Source: Flavivirga rizhaonensis
Lineage (GTDB): Bacteria; Bacteroidota; Bacteroidia; Flavobacteriales; Flavobacteriaceae
Direction of reading: 5' to 3'
Assembly: GCF_004791695.1 (NCBI RefSeq)
Contig: NZ_SRSO01000004.1
Coordinates: 1-64,000, forward strand
Length of the DNA: 64,000 nucleotides
Shown: in pieces, positions 44,582-53,707 of the stretch
Layout: each line of letters begins with the position of its first letter
Numbering within the stretch: position 1 is the stretch's first letter
Position numbers and translations under genes: made by a program
Notes under the pieces: generated by a model
What the model saw: only the letters and a program-made list of their open reading frames with translations
What the model was told of the DNA's origin: nothing
Databases searched by the model: none

Positions 44582-45970
44582 TTAAATTAAAATTTTATTT
44601 TTTATATTATTCTTAATTAATCTAAATTTCCCGCTTTTCTCAACAGGAATCTCTTCAATATATTCTATTTTTATTTGAATTATTTCACCTACTCTTTCTC
44701 TTAGGTTCTGTAAAAAAATATTTTCGTATTTTGAAGTATACTCATTTTCATCTTTTTCAATTAAAATTAAAAGATGTTGTATTGAATCTTGCTGGATTTG
44801 GAACTTAACAATCCCTTTTACTCCTTTTAGACAATTTGAAACATTGCCAAGGTTTATTTTACCCATTTCTTCCGAATAAATAAAATCTGATATACGTCCA
44901 AGAACCTCCTTAACTAATGGGTTATTATTTCCGCAATTACATGTTCCTTCTTTTAATTCTATTTGGTCACCTATATCATATCTAATAAGAGGTGTGCCAT
45001 GGGTATTAAAAGCTGTAGCAACTAATCGTCCTTTATTAGAGGGGGTGTTATTTTCATCAAGCACTTCAAATACACCACTTTGTAGTTCTAGATGTAAATT
45101 TTTATTTATGCATTCTATAATGAAAGGTGCTCCTTCAGACGAGGCGTATTGATTATATAAGTTAGTTTTAAAATAATTTTCTAATACTTCTCTTATTTCA
45201 TCGGTAATTGTTTCTGCTGTAGGGAAAATAGCTTTTATTGTGTTTATAGGGAAATCAATATTATTAGCCAATCCATATTTAGCAACTTCATACATCGTTG
45301 AAGGAAAACCTACCATATATAATGGCTTATATTTTATTAAATTTCCCAAATAATATTTTAGATATTTACTATGTATATGAAAAGTAGAATAATATCTAAC
45401 ATTGTAAATATAGTCTGTTTTCCAAAATCTATTCTTATTAATATTTTTGGAGTTTAATAGGTTTTTGCCACTAAACCAAGCAGTCTTTTTTCCTAATTTG
45501 TATCCGAAATTATTTCTAAAAGTATCTAGAATGGCAAACCGCTCTTTCACATCATCCTCAGTATATACAACTTCAAGCGACTTTCCAGTAGTTCCACCTG
45601 TTTTAGATATTATTCCTGTATTCTTTGGAATAGTATAAACATCCTGAATATTATTACGTAAGGTTTCTTTATCAATAATTGGGAGTTCCCGAATATTATC
45701 TATGCTCTCTGGAGATTCTATTTGATTTAGCGTTTTATTATAATACTCAGAATTTTCTATTGCATAATTAATAAAGTCCCTATATTTAGTCGTTTGAATT
45801 TTTTTTAATTCATCTAATGTTAGGTCTTTATTCTTATAATAGTGTTTTATAAACTCATTATATTTTCCTGAATACCTTTTCCTGTAGGCCAAAATATTAT
45901 ATAATGACACAATTAAATTTTGTATAAAATGAGGAGATTTATTGTAAATATTTTCTCTTAGATTTCCCAT
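44582..45970 (-). CDS. PaaK/CapK-like adenylate-forming ligase, copy 2
   Basis: 462-aa ANL-superfamily enzyme of the capsule-associated CapK group. SKTGGTTGKSLEV is the phosphate loop, YASSEGAPF the core motif and LIRYDIGDQIEL the ribose-binding region; KEGTCNCGN adds a pair of cysteines. It is the last gene of the second leftward operon, 1 nt after a GT4 gene. It is related to, but quite different from, the copy at 19086-20390, so the two glycan operons may each activate their own acid. Confidence 0.85.
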   Translation of the reverse strand: MGNLRENIYNKSPHFIQNLIVSLYNILAYRKRYSGKYNEFIKHYYKNKDLTLDELKKIQTTKYRDFINYAIENSEYYNKTLNQIESPESIDNIRELPIIDKETLRNNIQDVYTIPKNTGIISKTGGTTGKSLEVVYTEDDVKERFAILDTFRNNFGYKLGKKTAWFSGKNLLNSKNINKNRFWKTDYIYNVRYYSTFHIHSKYLKYYLGNLIKYKPLYMVGFPSTMYEVAKYGLANNIDFPINTIKAIFPTAETITDEIREVLENYFKTNLYNQYASSEGAPFIIECINKNLHLELQSGVFEVLDENNTPSNKGRLVATAFNTHGTPLIRYDIGDQIELKEGTCNCGNNNPLVKEVLGRISDFIYSEEMGKINLGNVSNCLKGVKGIVKFQIQQDSIQHLLILIEKDENEYTSKYENIFLQNLRERVGEIIQIKIEYIEEIPVEKSGKFRLIKNNIKNKILI

Positions 45971-45971
45971 G

Positions 45972-47114
45972 CTATTTATGCATTTGTTTTAAATAAAACT
46001 CTTGAAAAATTTCGGTATTCTTTTGAATGTCATAACCTTTTTCTTTTATTAAATCAAAGTTATTTGACTTTTCGTTTTCAGTGCCTTCTAATATTTTATC
46101 AGCCCATACATCAGGAGATATTGTAATAGGTAGAAAATTAATATCATTAGTTAAATGCACTTCGTTAGTAATCCTATCCGAAGCAAAAACCTTAAGCCCT
46201 GCAGACTGTGCTTCTATAAGAGTTACAGGAAGACCTTCATAAAACGAAGGAAAAACAAAAGCATCAAGCATTTGATATAACTCAGGAATATCTGTTCTAA
46301 CACCAAAAAAACGAACTTTATTTTCAATTGCTGAATTTTTTACTTCTAATTCTAGTTTTTTTCTTAAAGGCCCATCTCCAATTAGGATTAATACACAATT
46401 ATCCTTTTTTTGAACTAGACTACTAAAAATGCGTAACAAATATGAATGGTTTTTCTGGCTCGAAAATCTGCCTACGTGCCCAATAACCAATTGGTTTTCT
46501 AAATGATACTCTTTTATATATTTTGCACTTATTTCTGGGTTATAAGCAAAAGCTTTAGCATTAATGGCATTATTCATTATAGTAAATAGTGTTTTTTCGC
46601 CAAACAGCCATTTTCCTGCTTTTTCTCCACAAGAAAAATAATGCGTAGTATGAGTATGAATCTTCTTTTTTAGATGAAACTTAATTATTTTTTTAGATAT
46701 TTCCTTGTAACTTTCTCCATTAGGAAGTAAATCTCTTAATCTTATTTTTTCTATGGCTATATGCGCATGTGCAATGCGACAAGGTATTTTAAATTCATTT
46801 GCTATTTTTAAAGGGAAAAAACTAAAAGTATTTAAGTGAGAATGTATGACTTTATATTCATTATGTTTTTTAAAGAAGGCCCTTAATTCATTGTAATAAA
46901 TATTAGGAGACAGTGGGTTAATGGAGTTTAGTTTATATATTTTCCCTCCTAGGCTCTCTATTTCATCATCAAATGCTGCTTTTTCTTTTCTGTGAACCAG
47001 AAAATCAAATTGAACTCTGTTTTTATCTATACTCCTATAATAGTTCATGATCATAGATTCTGCACCACCACGATTCATAATAGTAAAAACTTGTAAAACT
47101 CTAATTACTGCCAT
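45972..47114 (-). CDS. Glycosyltransferase family 4 (EpsF-like)
   Basis: 380-aa GT-B enzyme. N-terminal MNRGGAESMIMNYYR is the hallmark of the EpsF/CapM-like group; the donor domain has IGHVGRFSSQKNHSYLL and FPSFYEGLPVTLIEAQSAGL. Its start overlaps the GT2 stop by 1 nt (TAATG), indicating translational coupling. Confidence 0.93.
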   Translation of the reverse strand: MAVIRVLQVFTIMNRGGAESMIMNYYRSIDKNRVQFDFLVHRKEKAAFDDEIESLGGKIYKLNSINPLSPNIYYNELRAFFKKHNEYKVIHSHLNTFSFFPLKIANEFKIPCRIAHAHIAIEKIRLRDLLPNGESYKEISKKIIKFHLKKKIHTHTTHYFSCGEKAGKWLFGEKTLFTIMNNAINAKAFAYNPEISAKYIKEYHLENQLVIGHVGRFSSQKNHSYLLRIFSSLVQKKDNCVLILIGDGPLRKKLELEVKNSAIENKVRFFGVRTDIPELYQMLDAFVFPSFYEGLPVTLIEAQSAGLKVFASDRITNEVHLTNDINFLPITISPDVWADKILEGTENEKSNNFDLIKEKGYDIQKNTEIFQEFYLKQMHK

Positions 47115-48004
47115 TAATGATTATCTTTAGTTTTTATTCTAATATATAAATTAAGCAAAAAACCAAAAGGGATGGCAAGAATAGTCGTAAACTTTTTGGG
47201 CGATTCTTTTAAGAAAGCACTATTTTTAGTAAACATTGAACTGGAAACATAATGAATAGCGTTTTTGAATTGGTCTTTAAAGTTCTCTGCTAATGTCATT
47301 CTACTTTTTCTTGAAAAAGCAAAACCTTTAGGGTGCCTTCTATATTGTTTTAGCATATTCATACTTGATCCATCTACCATGTATTCAACTTCACAAAATA
47401 CCTCATTAACAGGTAATAGTTTATAATCTTGATCTATAAGCTGATACAAATACCCTAAAGGAACAAATCGTTCACCTTCAAATATTGGGTACGCAGGATA
47501 TTTTTTTACAACTTCTGTTCTATATACAAGTTTTTTATCTCCTTTTACATCATATTTATTATAAAGATCATATAAGGTAACTTGCTGTAAATGTTCTGGA
47601 ATTTTGGTACCAATTAAATTTCCTTTAAAGTCAGCATCTAATCCAACTAAACCAGCATACTCTTTTTTATCTTTTATTAAGTCCCAAGCGGTAAGGATTT
47701 TTTCAATTGCATTATTCCCCATACAATCATCACTATCAATGCATATATTAAGAGTCGTTTCTATCAATCTATAGGCAGCATTATGACCACCATGCATCCC
47801 CTGATTCTCTTGATAATGATAAATGATGTCTATTTTTTCTTCTTCTATCCAGCTTGCAACTAGTTCTTTAGTGTTATCCGTAGAGCCATCATCAATTATA
47901 AGCCATATAAAGTCTTGGTTAGATTGATTGATTAAACTTTCATAACATTGATGTAAACAATATGCTCGGTTATACGTAGGCGTAAATACAGTAATAGTTT
48001 TCAT
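47114..48004 (-). CDS. Glycosyltransferase family 2
   Basis: 296-aa GT-A enzyme. It opens MKTITVFTPTYNRAYCL and has the DDGSTDNT nucleotide-binding motif and a metal-binding DSDD. An open frame extends 45 codons upstream, but that part would overlap the EpsG-like gene; the ATG at 48002-48004 gives the exact family N-terminus and lies 2 nt after that gene's stop. The C-terminal hydrophobic stretch could touch the membrane. Confidence 0.93.
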   Translation of the reverse strand: MKTITVFTPTYNRAYCLHQCYESLINQSNQDFIWLIIDDGSTDNTKELVASWIEEEKIDIIYHYQENQGMHGGHNAAYRLIETTLNICIDSDDCMGNNAIEKILTAWDLIKDKKEYAGLVGLDADFKGNLIGTKIPEHLQQVTLYDLYNKYDVKGDKKLVYRTEVVKKYPAYPIFEGERFVPLGYLYQLIDQDYKLLPVNEVFCEVEYMVDGSSMNMLKQYRRHPKGFAFSRKSRMTLAENFKDQFKNAIHYVSSSMFTKNSAFLKESPKKFTTILAIPFGFLLNLYIRIKTKDNH

Positions 48005-48006
48005 AA

Positions 48007-49098
48007 TTAATATATGTAGAACATTAAATAAGTAAACATAAAATAAATTAGCATCACTTTTGCTATTATTAAATGTTGATTTTGAAAAAAACGTTGTTTT
48101 AAAAACGGATAAATAATAATTAATCCCATCATAAACCATGACAAATAAGCAAATCTATTTGAGAAATTAGCTTTAATAACTAAAATCCAAAAACCATTGC
48201 ATAATAAATAGGTGTTGAAAAGTTGAAAATATAGTTTATCTACAAATTGTTTTTTATATATAAAATACCATCCAGCAACAACTGCAAAAGAGCTGTGAAA
48301 TAAAAAGTCCCATCGAAAACCTGTGCTAGAAAAAGTTCCTTCTGCGGCCTCACCACTTAGATAGCTAGAAAGGCGATCATCTGCAAAACCTAAACTACTA
48401 AAAAGAGAAATCCATACACTACTTAGTGCAAGAGATAAAGGAATGCACATAAGCCAGCCTTGTAAAAAACGTTTTGGATCATTATAAAAATGAGTGATTA
48501 TATAAGCAATTATTGGTAGATACATGGTTTTATGAAAAGAAGCCGATAAAAGGAAAAATAGCCCCATAAAAATTTTATTTTTATGATAACATATTCCCCA
48601 TAAAAAAAAAGATGTAGCTAAACCATTTCGAATCCCATTTGTACCATAGGTATAAAATGAGAATGATATAATAAACATAAACAATGCATAAAACCAATAT
48701 TCTTTAAATAATGTTTTTGAGATTTTATACAAAGGAAAGATGTATAAGAAATCACATAATGTAAAAAATATATGAACATTCATAAATGCAGAACAAAATT
48801 TCATATAAACATGAAAGAAAACATCTTTAAGAGAAACGATAGCACCACCATTAGCATAATATTCAAAATAAGTTGCATAAGTTCTAGTATCACCAAAATA
48901 TTTACCACTTATGGGGCGAAGTCCTAAGTATAAAACAATACTAAAAAACAAGAAATAACCAGAAAAATTAATAAAAGAAAGATTTTTTTTACTATGAATA
49001 GGGACTACCGCTGAATGAAATAGACACAATAATGTAAATATTAATAATACATTAAAATAAATTTCGGCAAAGTGTTCTAACGGAATAAAATCTATCAT
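48007..49098 (-). CDS. EpsG-like membrane protein, probable repeat-unit polymerase
   Basis: 363-aa polytopic membrane protein with about ten hydrophobic helices. The run YLGLRPISGKYFGDTRTYATYF and NGIRNGLATSFFLWG are typical of EpsG/Wzy-like polymerases of exopolysaccharide loci. With the Wzx flippase further upstream, it points to a Wzx/Wzy-type pathway. No other polymerase candidate is seen in the window. Confidence 0.82.
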   Translation of the reverse strand: MIDFIPLEHFAEIYFNVLLIFTLLCLFHSAVVPIHSKKNLSFINFSGYFLFFSIVLYLGLRPISGKYFGDTRTYATYFEYYANGGAIVSLKDVFFHVYMKFCSAFMNVHIFFTLCDFLYIFPLYKISKTLFKEYWFYALFMFIISFSFYTYGTNGIRNGLATSFFLWGICYHKNKIFMGLFFLLSASFHKTMYLPIIAYIITHFYNDPKRFLQGWLMCIPLSLALSSVWISLFSSLGFADDRLSSYLSGEAAEGTFSSTGFRWDFLFHSSFAVVAGWYFIYKKQFVDKLYFQLFNTYLLCNGFWILVIKANFSNRFAYLSWFMMGLIIIYPFLKQRFFQNQHLIIAKVMLIYFMFTYLMFYIY

Positions 49099-49108
49099 TT
49101 ATATAAGT

Positions 49109-50716
49109 TTAATGCCTTTTTCTTCTAGCCTCTGCGTCAATTATTGAAAATTCAATATCTTGATTAAAAGTATGAATTGAAACGATTTCTTTATCCCAAT
49201 CTGGAATAACAGATGTTATAAGCTTTTCTTCATATTCTTCTTCATTAAGTTTAACAATTTCAAAAATATTTAGCCCATACCCATAATGATATTTCGAATT
49301 TTGAGATGGTCTATATAGAGTGTTATTTTTCTTAAATATCTTACCTGCTGGTCTGGATTTTGTAACATCAGATACAACAGGACTTTGAGGATGCAAGACC
49401 CAATCTTTGCTCAATAACTTATCAGATGAAAAAATATACAATTCATCTTCAAACGCGATGCCTTCATTTTTTCTTATATTGGTAAACATCCAATACTTGT
49501 TGTCTTTATAATATATAGTAGTATCAACCGCTTCAATATCCTCCATAAGATTCATTTCTAATTTCCATTTATGAGGGAAATCTATACATTTATAAATTTC
49601 AATTGTTTTATTTTGATTTGTTTCTGGCAACATGTATAATGAACCATTATCTTCTATTAAAAGAGGATAAGACATATGATAGTCATTTTCAATAATTTTT
49701 TCAGGTATTGTATAATTCCCCTTTTCATCAATTGTGAAATGAGAAATAAAGCCTTTTCCCTCTTTGAATAATAATTCTTCTATAAAGATATGATATTTAC
49801 CTTCTCTACTAATAACAAAAGGATCAGCCCATAATCTGTCTTTTGGGGGTAATATCTTTTTAAATGTATTGAATGAAAAATTATGATTAGGGCTTTCGCT
49901 AAATTGATACATTAAAATCCATTGATCAAAAACAAATCGTTTTTTTATTTTACTAATAAAATATTGAAAATAGTTAAAAGGCAATAGGAATATTAACTTA
50001 AAAAAGAATATAATAGGTGAATTATCTATTGTTGGGCTTTTGGTTGTATACTGTTGTTCAACTATATCATGAGGATCCTGAAGGTTTTTAATAGTCCTAA
50101 GTATTATTTCAGGGGATTTCCAAAAAGCTTGGTTATTATTCCTTAAAAGATTAAACTTGTTTACCTGAGAATAAGATTGGTATAGTACTTTATTTAGTTT
50201 TTGACCCTTCAGTTTTTGAAGTGATATTCGATGCGTAGGCCTCTTTAAAAACACTTCCTGAAAACCTATATAAAGGTTACTTAAAGTATTGTTCCCTGAA
50301 AATATTTCCCAAATCCCATATTTAGGAGCATTTATACATTTTTTATTAAATTTATGAGTACTAAAGTTTATTAAAACATCATAATTAGACGATTTTAAAT
50401 GCTTAGCAACATTTTTAGAATTATTTAAGGATACTTCATTTTCTATTGAAGTTTTATCAATTTCTGATTTAAAGAATGCATTTGGTCCTATTTCTGAAAA
50501 TAACTTGCTTTCAATTCTTTGAACTATTTTGTACAAAAGCTTTATTAAAAACAAGGTTGGAGAAAAATCTATTAACTTTTTTTGTTTTTTAAATTTTAAA
50601 TGAATAAGATTTAATTTTATAAAATCTTGATTTTGAAGCTTATTAATGGTAGTATGTTTCCAATTTGAAATTTTATTATCATCTATAATAACTCCAACCT
50701 TAAATCTTTTGCTCAT
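49109..50716 (-). CDS. Two-domain glycan enzyme with a beta-propeller (formyltransferase-like N-terminus possible)
   Basis: 535 aa. The C-terminal half (about 275-525) has a repeated blade pattern typical of a five-bladed GH43-like propeller: LWADPFVISREGKYHIFIEEL, MSYPLLIEDNGSLYMLPE, and SRPAGKIFKKNNTLYRPSQNS (each cut to its key part). This type occurs N-terminal in plant GINT1 and fused to formyltransferase-like domains in bacteria. The N-terminal half (about 1-230) could be such a domain, but I see no clear HPSLLP motif. Overlaps the previous gene by 4 nt. Confidence 0.6.
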   Translation of the reverse strand: MSKRFKVGVIIDDNKISNWKHTTINKLQNQDFIKLNLIHLKFKKQKKLIDFSPTLFLIKLLYKIVQRIESKLFSEIGPNAFFKSEIDKTSIENEVSLNNSKNVAKHLKSSNYDVLINFSTHKFNKKCINAPKYGIWEIFSGNNTLSNLYIGFQEVFLKRPTHRISLQKLKGQKLNKVLYQSYSQVNKFNLLRNNNQAFWKSPEIILRTIKNLQDPHDIVEQQYTTKSPTIDNSPIIFFFKLIFLLPFNYFQYFISKIKKRFVFDQWILMYQFSESPNHNFSFNTFKKILPPKDRLWADPFVISREGKYHIFIEELLFKEGKGFISHFTIDEKGNYTIPEKIIENDYHMSYPLLIEDNGSLYMLPETNQNKTIEIYKCIDFPHKWKLEMNLMEDIEAVDTTIYYKDNKYWMFTNIRKNEGIAFEDELYIFSSDKLLSKDWVLHPQSPVVSDVTKSRPAGKIFKKNNTLYRPSQNSKYHYGYGLNIFEIVKLNEEEYEEKLITSVIPDWDKEIVSIHTFNQDIEFSIIDAEARRKRH

Positions 50717-51837
50717 GACTGATTATATTTAAATAATTCCAACCATTTTTTCATAATAATCTCTTTGTCATATTTCTTAACACTAAGCTTTGCATTCTTA
50801 CCAAACTTTTCACGTAAAGATTTATTATTCATCATTAATAATATAGCTTCTGCTAATGCATTAATATTTTTGTTTTCAATTAATAGTCCATCAGAATGAT
50901 TAGTAATAATATTCTTAGGTCCATTTGGGCAATCAAATGATATTATTGGCAAGCCAACAGACATAGCTTCTAATAAAACCATAGGAAAACATTCGGTTTC
51001 AGAAGTCATAACATAAAAAGAAGCCTCCAACATTTTCTTTTCTATTTCATTAGTTGCTTCTTTTATAAATATGCTTTTTTGTAATGATGCTTCATTTATT
51101 AATTTTTTCAAGTCTTTTAAATAAGAGCCCTCTCCATTTCCATAAATCTCTAAAACCCATTCTTTATTAGTCTCTGCCACGATTTTCCATGCGGAGATTA
51201 AATCCTCAAACCTTTTAACTGGAGCTATTCTACCTGCACTAATAACTTTTTTATTTTTAAGACTTGAAGAGTCATCAGGAAATCGCGTTAATGCATTGGG
51301 AATAACAACAGTGTTGTCTGATTTAAAATATTTTTTTTCATCATCAGTCAAAATAGCATTAAATGAGTATTTTTTTTCTGTGAAATCATTTAACTTATAT
51401 ATGATTTTTTTCAAAAAAGAATTACTACCATGCTGTCTTATTTCTTGATAATAATGTCTTGAAGAGTGAAACTCTTTTATTTTAATAGATTTCCGGTGGA
51501 TATAGGGTAAATAATAATAATCAAACTGAGAGCTAAGTGTTATAACAACATCCGGTTTGATTTTATTAAGAAGTCTACTTAATTTAAAATAATGTGCTGG
51601 AGCTTTTCGTAAATTTGAGACGGAAAAGTAACTTTCTGTTCTCACGTATTTAATATCAAGATCTTTTATCACTACTTTGGAATCTATATGGTAGCATGGT
51701 TTTTGTCCATCCTGCTGAGAAGTTATTATATAGACTTCTACAGTATTAAAAGCTGTGAGATAATTAACCTTGTTAGACAATACCCTTTCTGCTCCACCAT
51801 GTAAATAAATTTGATCTGTTATATATACTAGTCTCAT
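50713..51837 (-). CDS. Glycosyltransferase family 4
   Basis: 374-aa GT-B enzyme. N-terminal YLHGGAERVLSNKV; donor domain SAGRIAPVKRFEDLI and TSETECFPMVLLEAMSVGLPII. Such enzymes often add galactose or N-acetylgalactosamine. Four-nucleotide overlaps with both neighbours (ATGA) show tight translational coupling. Confidence 0.94.
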   Translation of the reverse strand: MRLVYITDQIYLHGGAERVLSNKVNYLTAFNTVEVYIITSQQDGQKPCYHIDSKVVIKDLDIKYVRTESYFSVSNLRKAPAHYFKLSRLLNKIKPDVVITLSSQFDYYYLPYIHRKSIKIKEFHSSRHYYQEIRQHGSNSFLKKIIYKLNDFTEKKYSFNAILTDDEKKYFKSDNTVVIPNALTRFPDDSSSLKNKKVISAGRIAPVKRFEDLISAWKIVAETNKEWVLEIYGNGEGSYLKDLKKLINEASLQKSIFIKEATNEIEKKMLEASFYVMTSETECFPMVLLEAMSVGLPIISFDCPNGPKNIITNHSDGLLIENKNINALAEAILLMMNNKSLREKFGKNAKLSVKKYDKEIIMKKWLELFKYNQS

Positions 51838-52613
51838 TTGTTTTTTGATAAGAACATTTTTAATTCTCTCAATCTAAAAACCTCTATAATTTTGTAAATG
51901 AATCTAACTCCAAAAACACTTATAAGTTTTCTTTTTATATTAGGGAAAAAGGTTGTTTTTTTAGGAAGCCATGACATTGCAAAATGATGAATAGAAAAAG
52001 TCCTCTCCGTTTTTTCAATAATACCCGTGCCATGATTTTTAGCACAGAAAAAGTCTTTTGGAAACATAAATAATTCATTTTTAGTGCTTTCAAACGAAAT
52101 TTTATTAATCATAGGATTGTCAATCTCTATGATTGTATGTTTTTCAAGAATTTTTTTCATCATTATTCTTGGTAATGTGAGAGTATCAAAACTACCATCG
52201 TCTTTAATAAAATTACGATTATTATAATGTGCTAAACAATCTTCTAACCATTTAGTTCCTTTTTCAGCACCAAACACTCCAGCTTCAATAATTCCATCAC
52301 CTTCTGACCCAATAAAATATGGTAGATGTAATAATGAATCAAAACTTTTTAAAACCTCAATGTCGGTGTCTAAATAAATACCTCCATACTTATGTACAGC
52401 ATAGAGTCTAATATAATCTGCTGCAAATGCATATTTTTTAGTTTCAAATGCTTTCATTACCCATTGGTTACTTTCTAATGGAAATCTTTTGGTATCCCAA
52501 AGAATAAACTCATAATCTGGTAATATTTTTTTCCATGACTCGAAACAATTTGCAATTAATTCTGGGAAGGGATCCTGACTCAACCAACAATAATGAATTT
52601 TTTTAGGTATCAT
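51834..52613 (-). CDS. Glycosyltransferase, GT32-type (DxD sugar transferase)
   Basis: 259-aa enzyme. It opens MIPKKIHYCWLSQDPFPE and has AADYIRLYAVHKYGGIYLDTDIEVL, where DTD is the metal- and nucleotide-sugar-binding DxD motif of the Gly_transf_sug family. No signal peptide; it acts on the cytoplasmic side in building the repeat unit. Confidence 0.93.
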   Translation of the reverse strand: MIPKKIHYCWLSQDPFPELIANCFESWKKILPDYEFILWDTKRFPLESNQWVMKAFETKKYAFAADYIRLYAVHKYGGIYLDTDIEVLKSFDSLLHLPYFIGSEGDGIIEAGVFGAEKGTKWLEDCLAHYNNRNFIKDDGSFDTLTLPRIMMKKILEKHTIIEIDNPMINKISFESTKNELFMFPKDFFCAKNHGTGIIEKTERTFSIHHFAMSWLPKKTTFFPNIKRKLISVFGVRFIYKIIEVFRLRELKMFLSKNK

Positions 52614-52639
52614 GTTTAATTATTTTTAAATATTTATAA

Positions 52640-53701
52640 TTATCTATTGCCAGTAGTGAAAAAATAAAATTTAGGAAATGTTTTTTTTAAGAATTTGGCG
52701 ATTAAAATTATAAAGACAGTAGTAATTAAAAAATTAATAAAATATAGAATAAATAACTTTTTATCATCTAATATAAAAAAAGCGGTTTCAACTTTTTTCA
52801 ATAATAGTAAAGGAATCCCATGTGTTGCATATATAAAAAAACCATATGAAAAAACCTCATGTGATTTAAATTGGATTTTATCTTCTATAATATCATATAA
52901 TGACCAAATAGCTATGCAGCCTAATAAAGCACCAACATCTGATAATAAAATAATTTTCCAATCATTAACTATAAATAGCTCATAATATTTAGCTATTGTT
53001 GAAATTGATATCCATAATAACAATAATAATAAAGCTAAATATTTATTTAATTTAAGAGTTAAATTAACTTTATAAAGAGAACAATATGCGCCAAATATAA
53101 AATAAACGATCATCCCATACTTAAAGATATCTATTTCTGCTATAGTAAAAATACTTGTTTTAAAACTAGCTAATAAAAAAATAATTGGTAAAAAATAGTA
53201 CTTAAAGTATTTCAATAATATGAATATAAGAGGTGATATGAGAAAATAAAGCAATAATTCTCTAATAAACCAAAATTGATAGTTTATGGGCTCTAATATT
53301 AAATTAGAGAATTGATTAAAAAGGTTCATTTCATGAAGAGGAGAAGAAAAATAACTTTTTAGTAAAGGTATAATTTGTAAAAGGTAAATGAATAAAAACC
53401 AAAAAGTACACCAAAATAAATAAGGTACACCAAGAGTTTTTAATCTTTTAAATAGTTTTGATTTAAATAACAATTTATTATTGTTATTTAAATCAAAACT
53501 TAAAAAAAACAGATAACCTGAGATAAAAAAGAAAGTTGGAACTACAAACTCTAAATATCCATTAGAAATTAAGTTCTCTATAAACCAAACTTCATTATTT
53601 CCAGAATTATTATACTCTATATTATAACAATGAATAACAACAACAAAGAGTAAAAGAAAAAAAGAAAGAATAGATATTTTTGTACTTAATTTTTTATCCA
53701 T
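52640..53701 (-). CDS. Acyltransferase family 3 (OafA-like) membrane protein
   Basis: 353 aa with about ten membrane helices. The N-terminal FVVVIHCYN carries the conserved histidine (H24) of the OafA/WecH group, and FWFIRELLLYFLISPL the membrane motif with R. It O-acetylates sugars in surface polysaccharides. It is the fourth membrane acyltransferase in the window and belongs to a different family from the MBOATs. The coding region contains a perfect 21-bp inverted repeat (53454-53500). Confidence 0.88.
   Translation of the reverse strand: MDKKLSTKISILSFFLLLFVVVIHCYNIEYNNSGNNEVWFIENLISNGYLEFVVPTFFFISGYLFFLSFDLNNNNKLLFKSKLFKRLKTLGVPYLFWCTFWFLFIYLLQIIPLLKSYFSSPLHEMNLFNQFSNLILEPINYQFWFIRELLLYFLISPLIFILLKYFKYYFLPIIFLLASFKTSIFTIAEIDIFKYGMIVYFIFGAYCSLYKVNLTLKLNKYLALLLLLLWISISTIAKYYELFIVNDWKIILLSDVGALLGCIAIWSLYDIIEDKIQFKSHEVFSYGFFIYATHGIPLLLLKKVETAFFILDDKKLFILYFINFLITTVFIILIAKFLKKTFPKFYFFTTGNR
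53454..53500. repeat. Perfect 21-bp inverted repeat inside the OafA-like gene
   Basis: Arms at 53454-53474 and 53480-53500 are exact complements (outer ends AGTTTTGATT and AATCAAAACT) around the 5-nt loop TTATT. They code for the FDLNNNNKLLFKSK stretch just after a membrane helix. In RNA this would be a strong, AT-rich hairpin. Confidence 0.85.
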
Positions 53702-53707
53702 ATCAAA

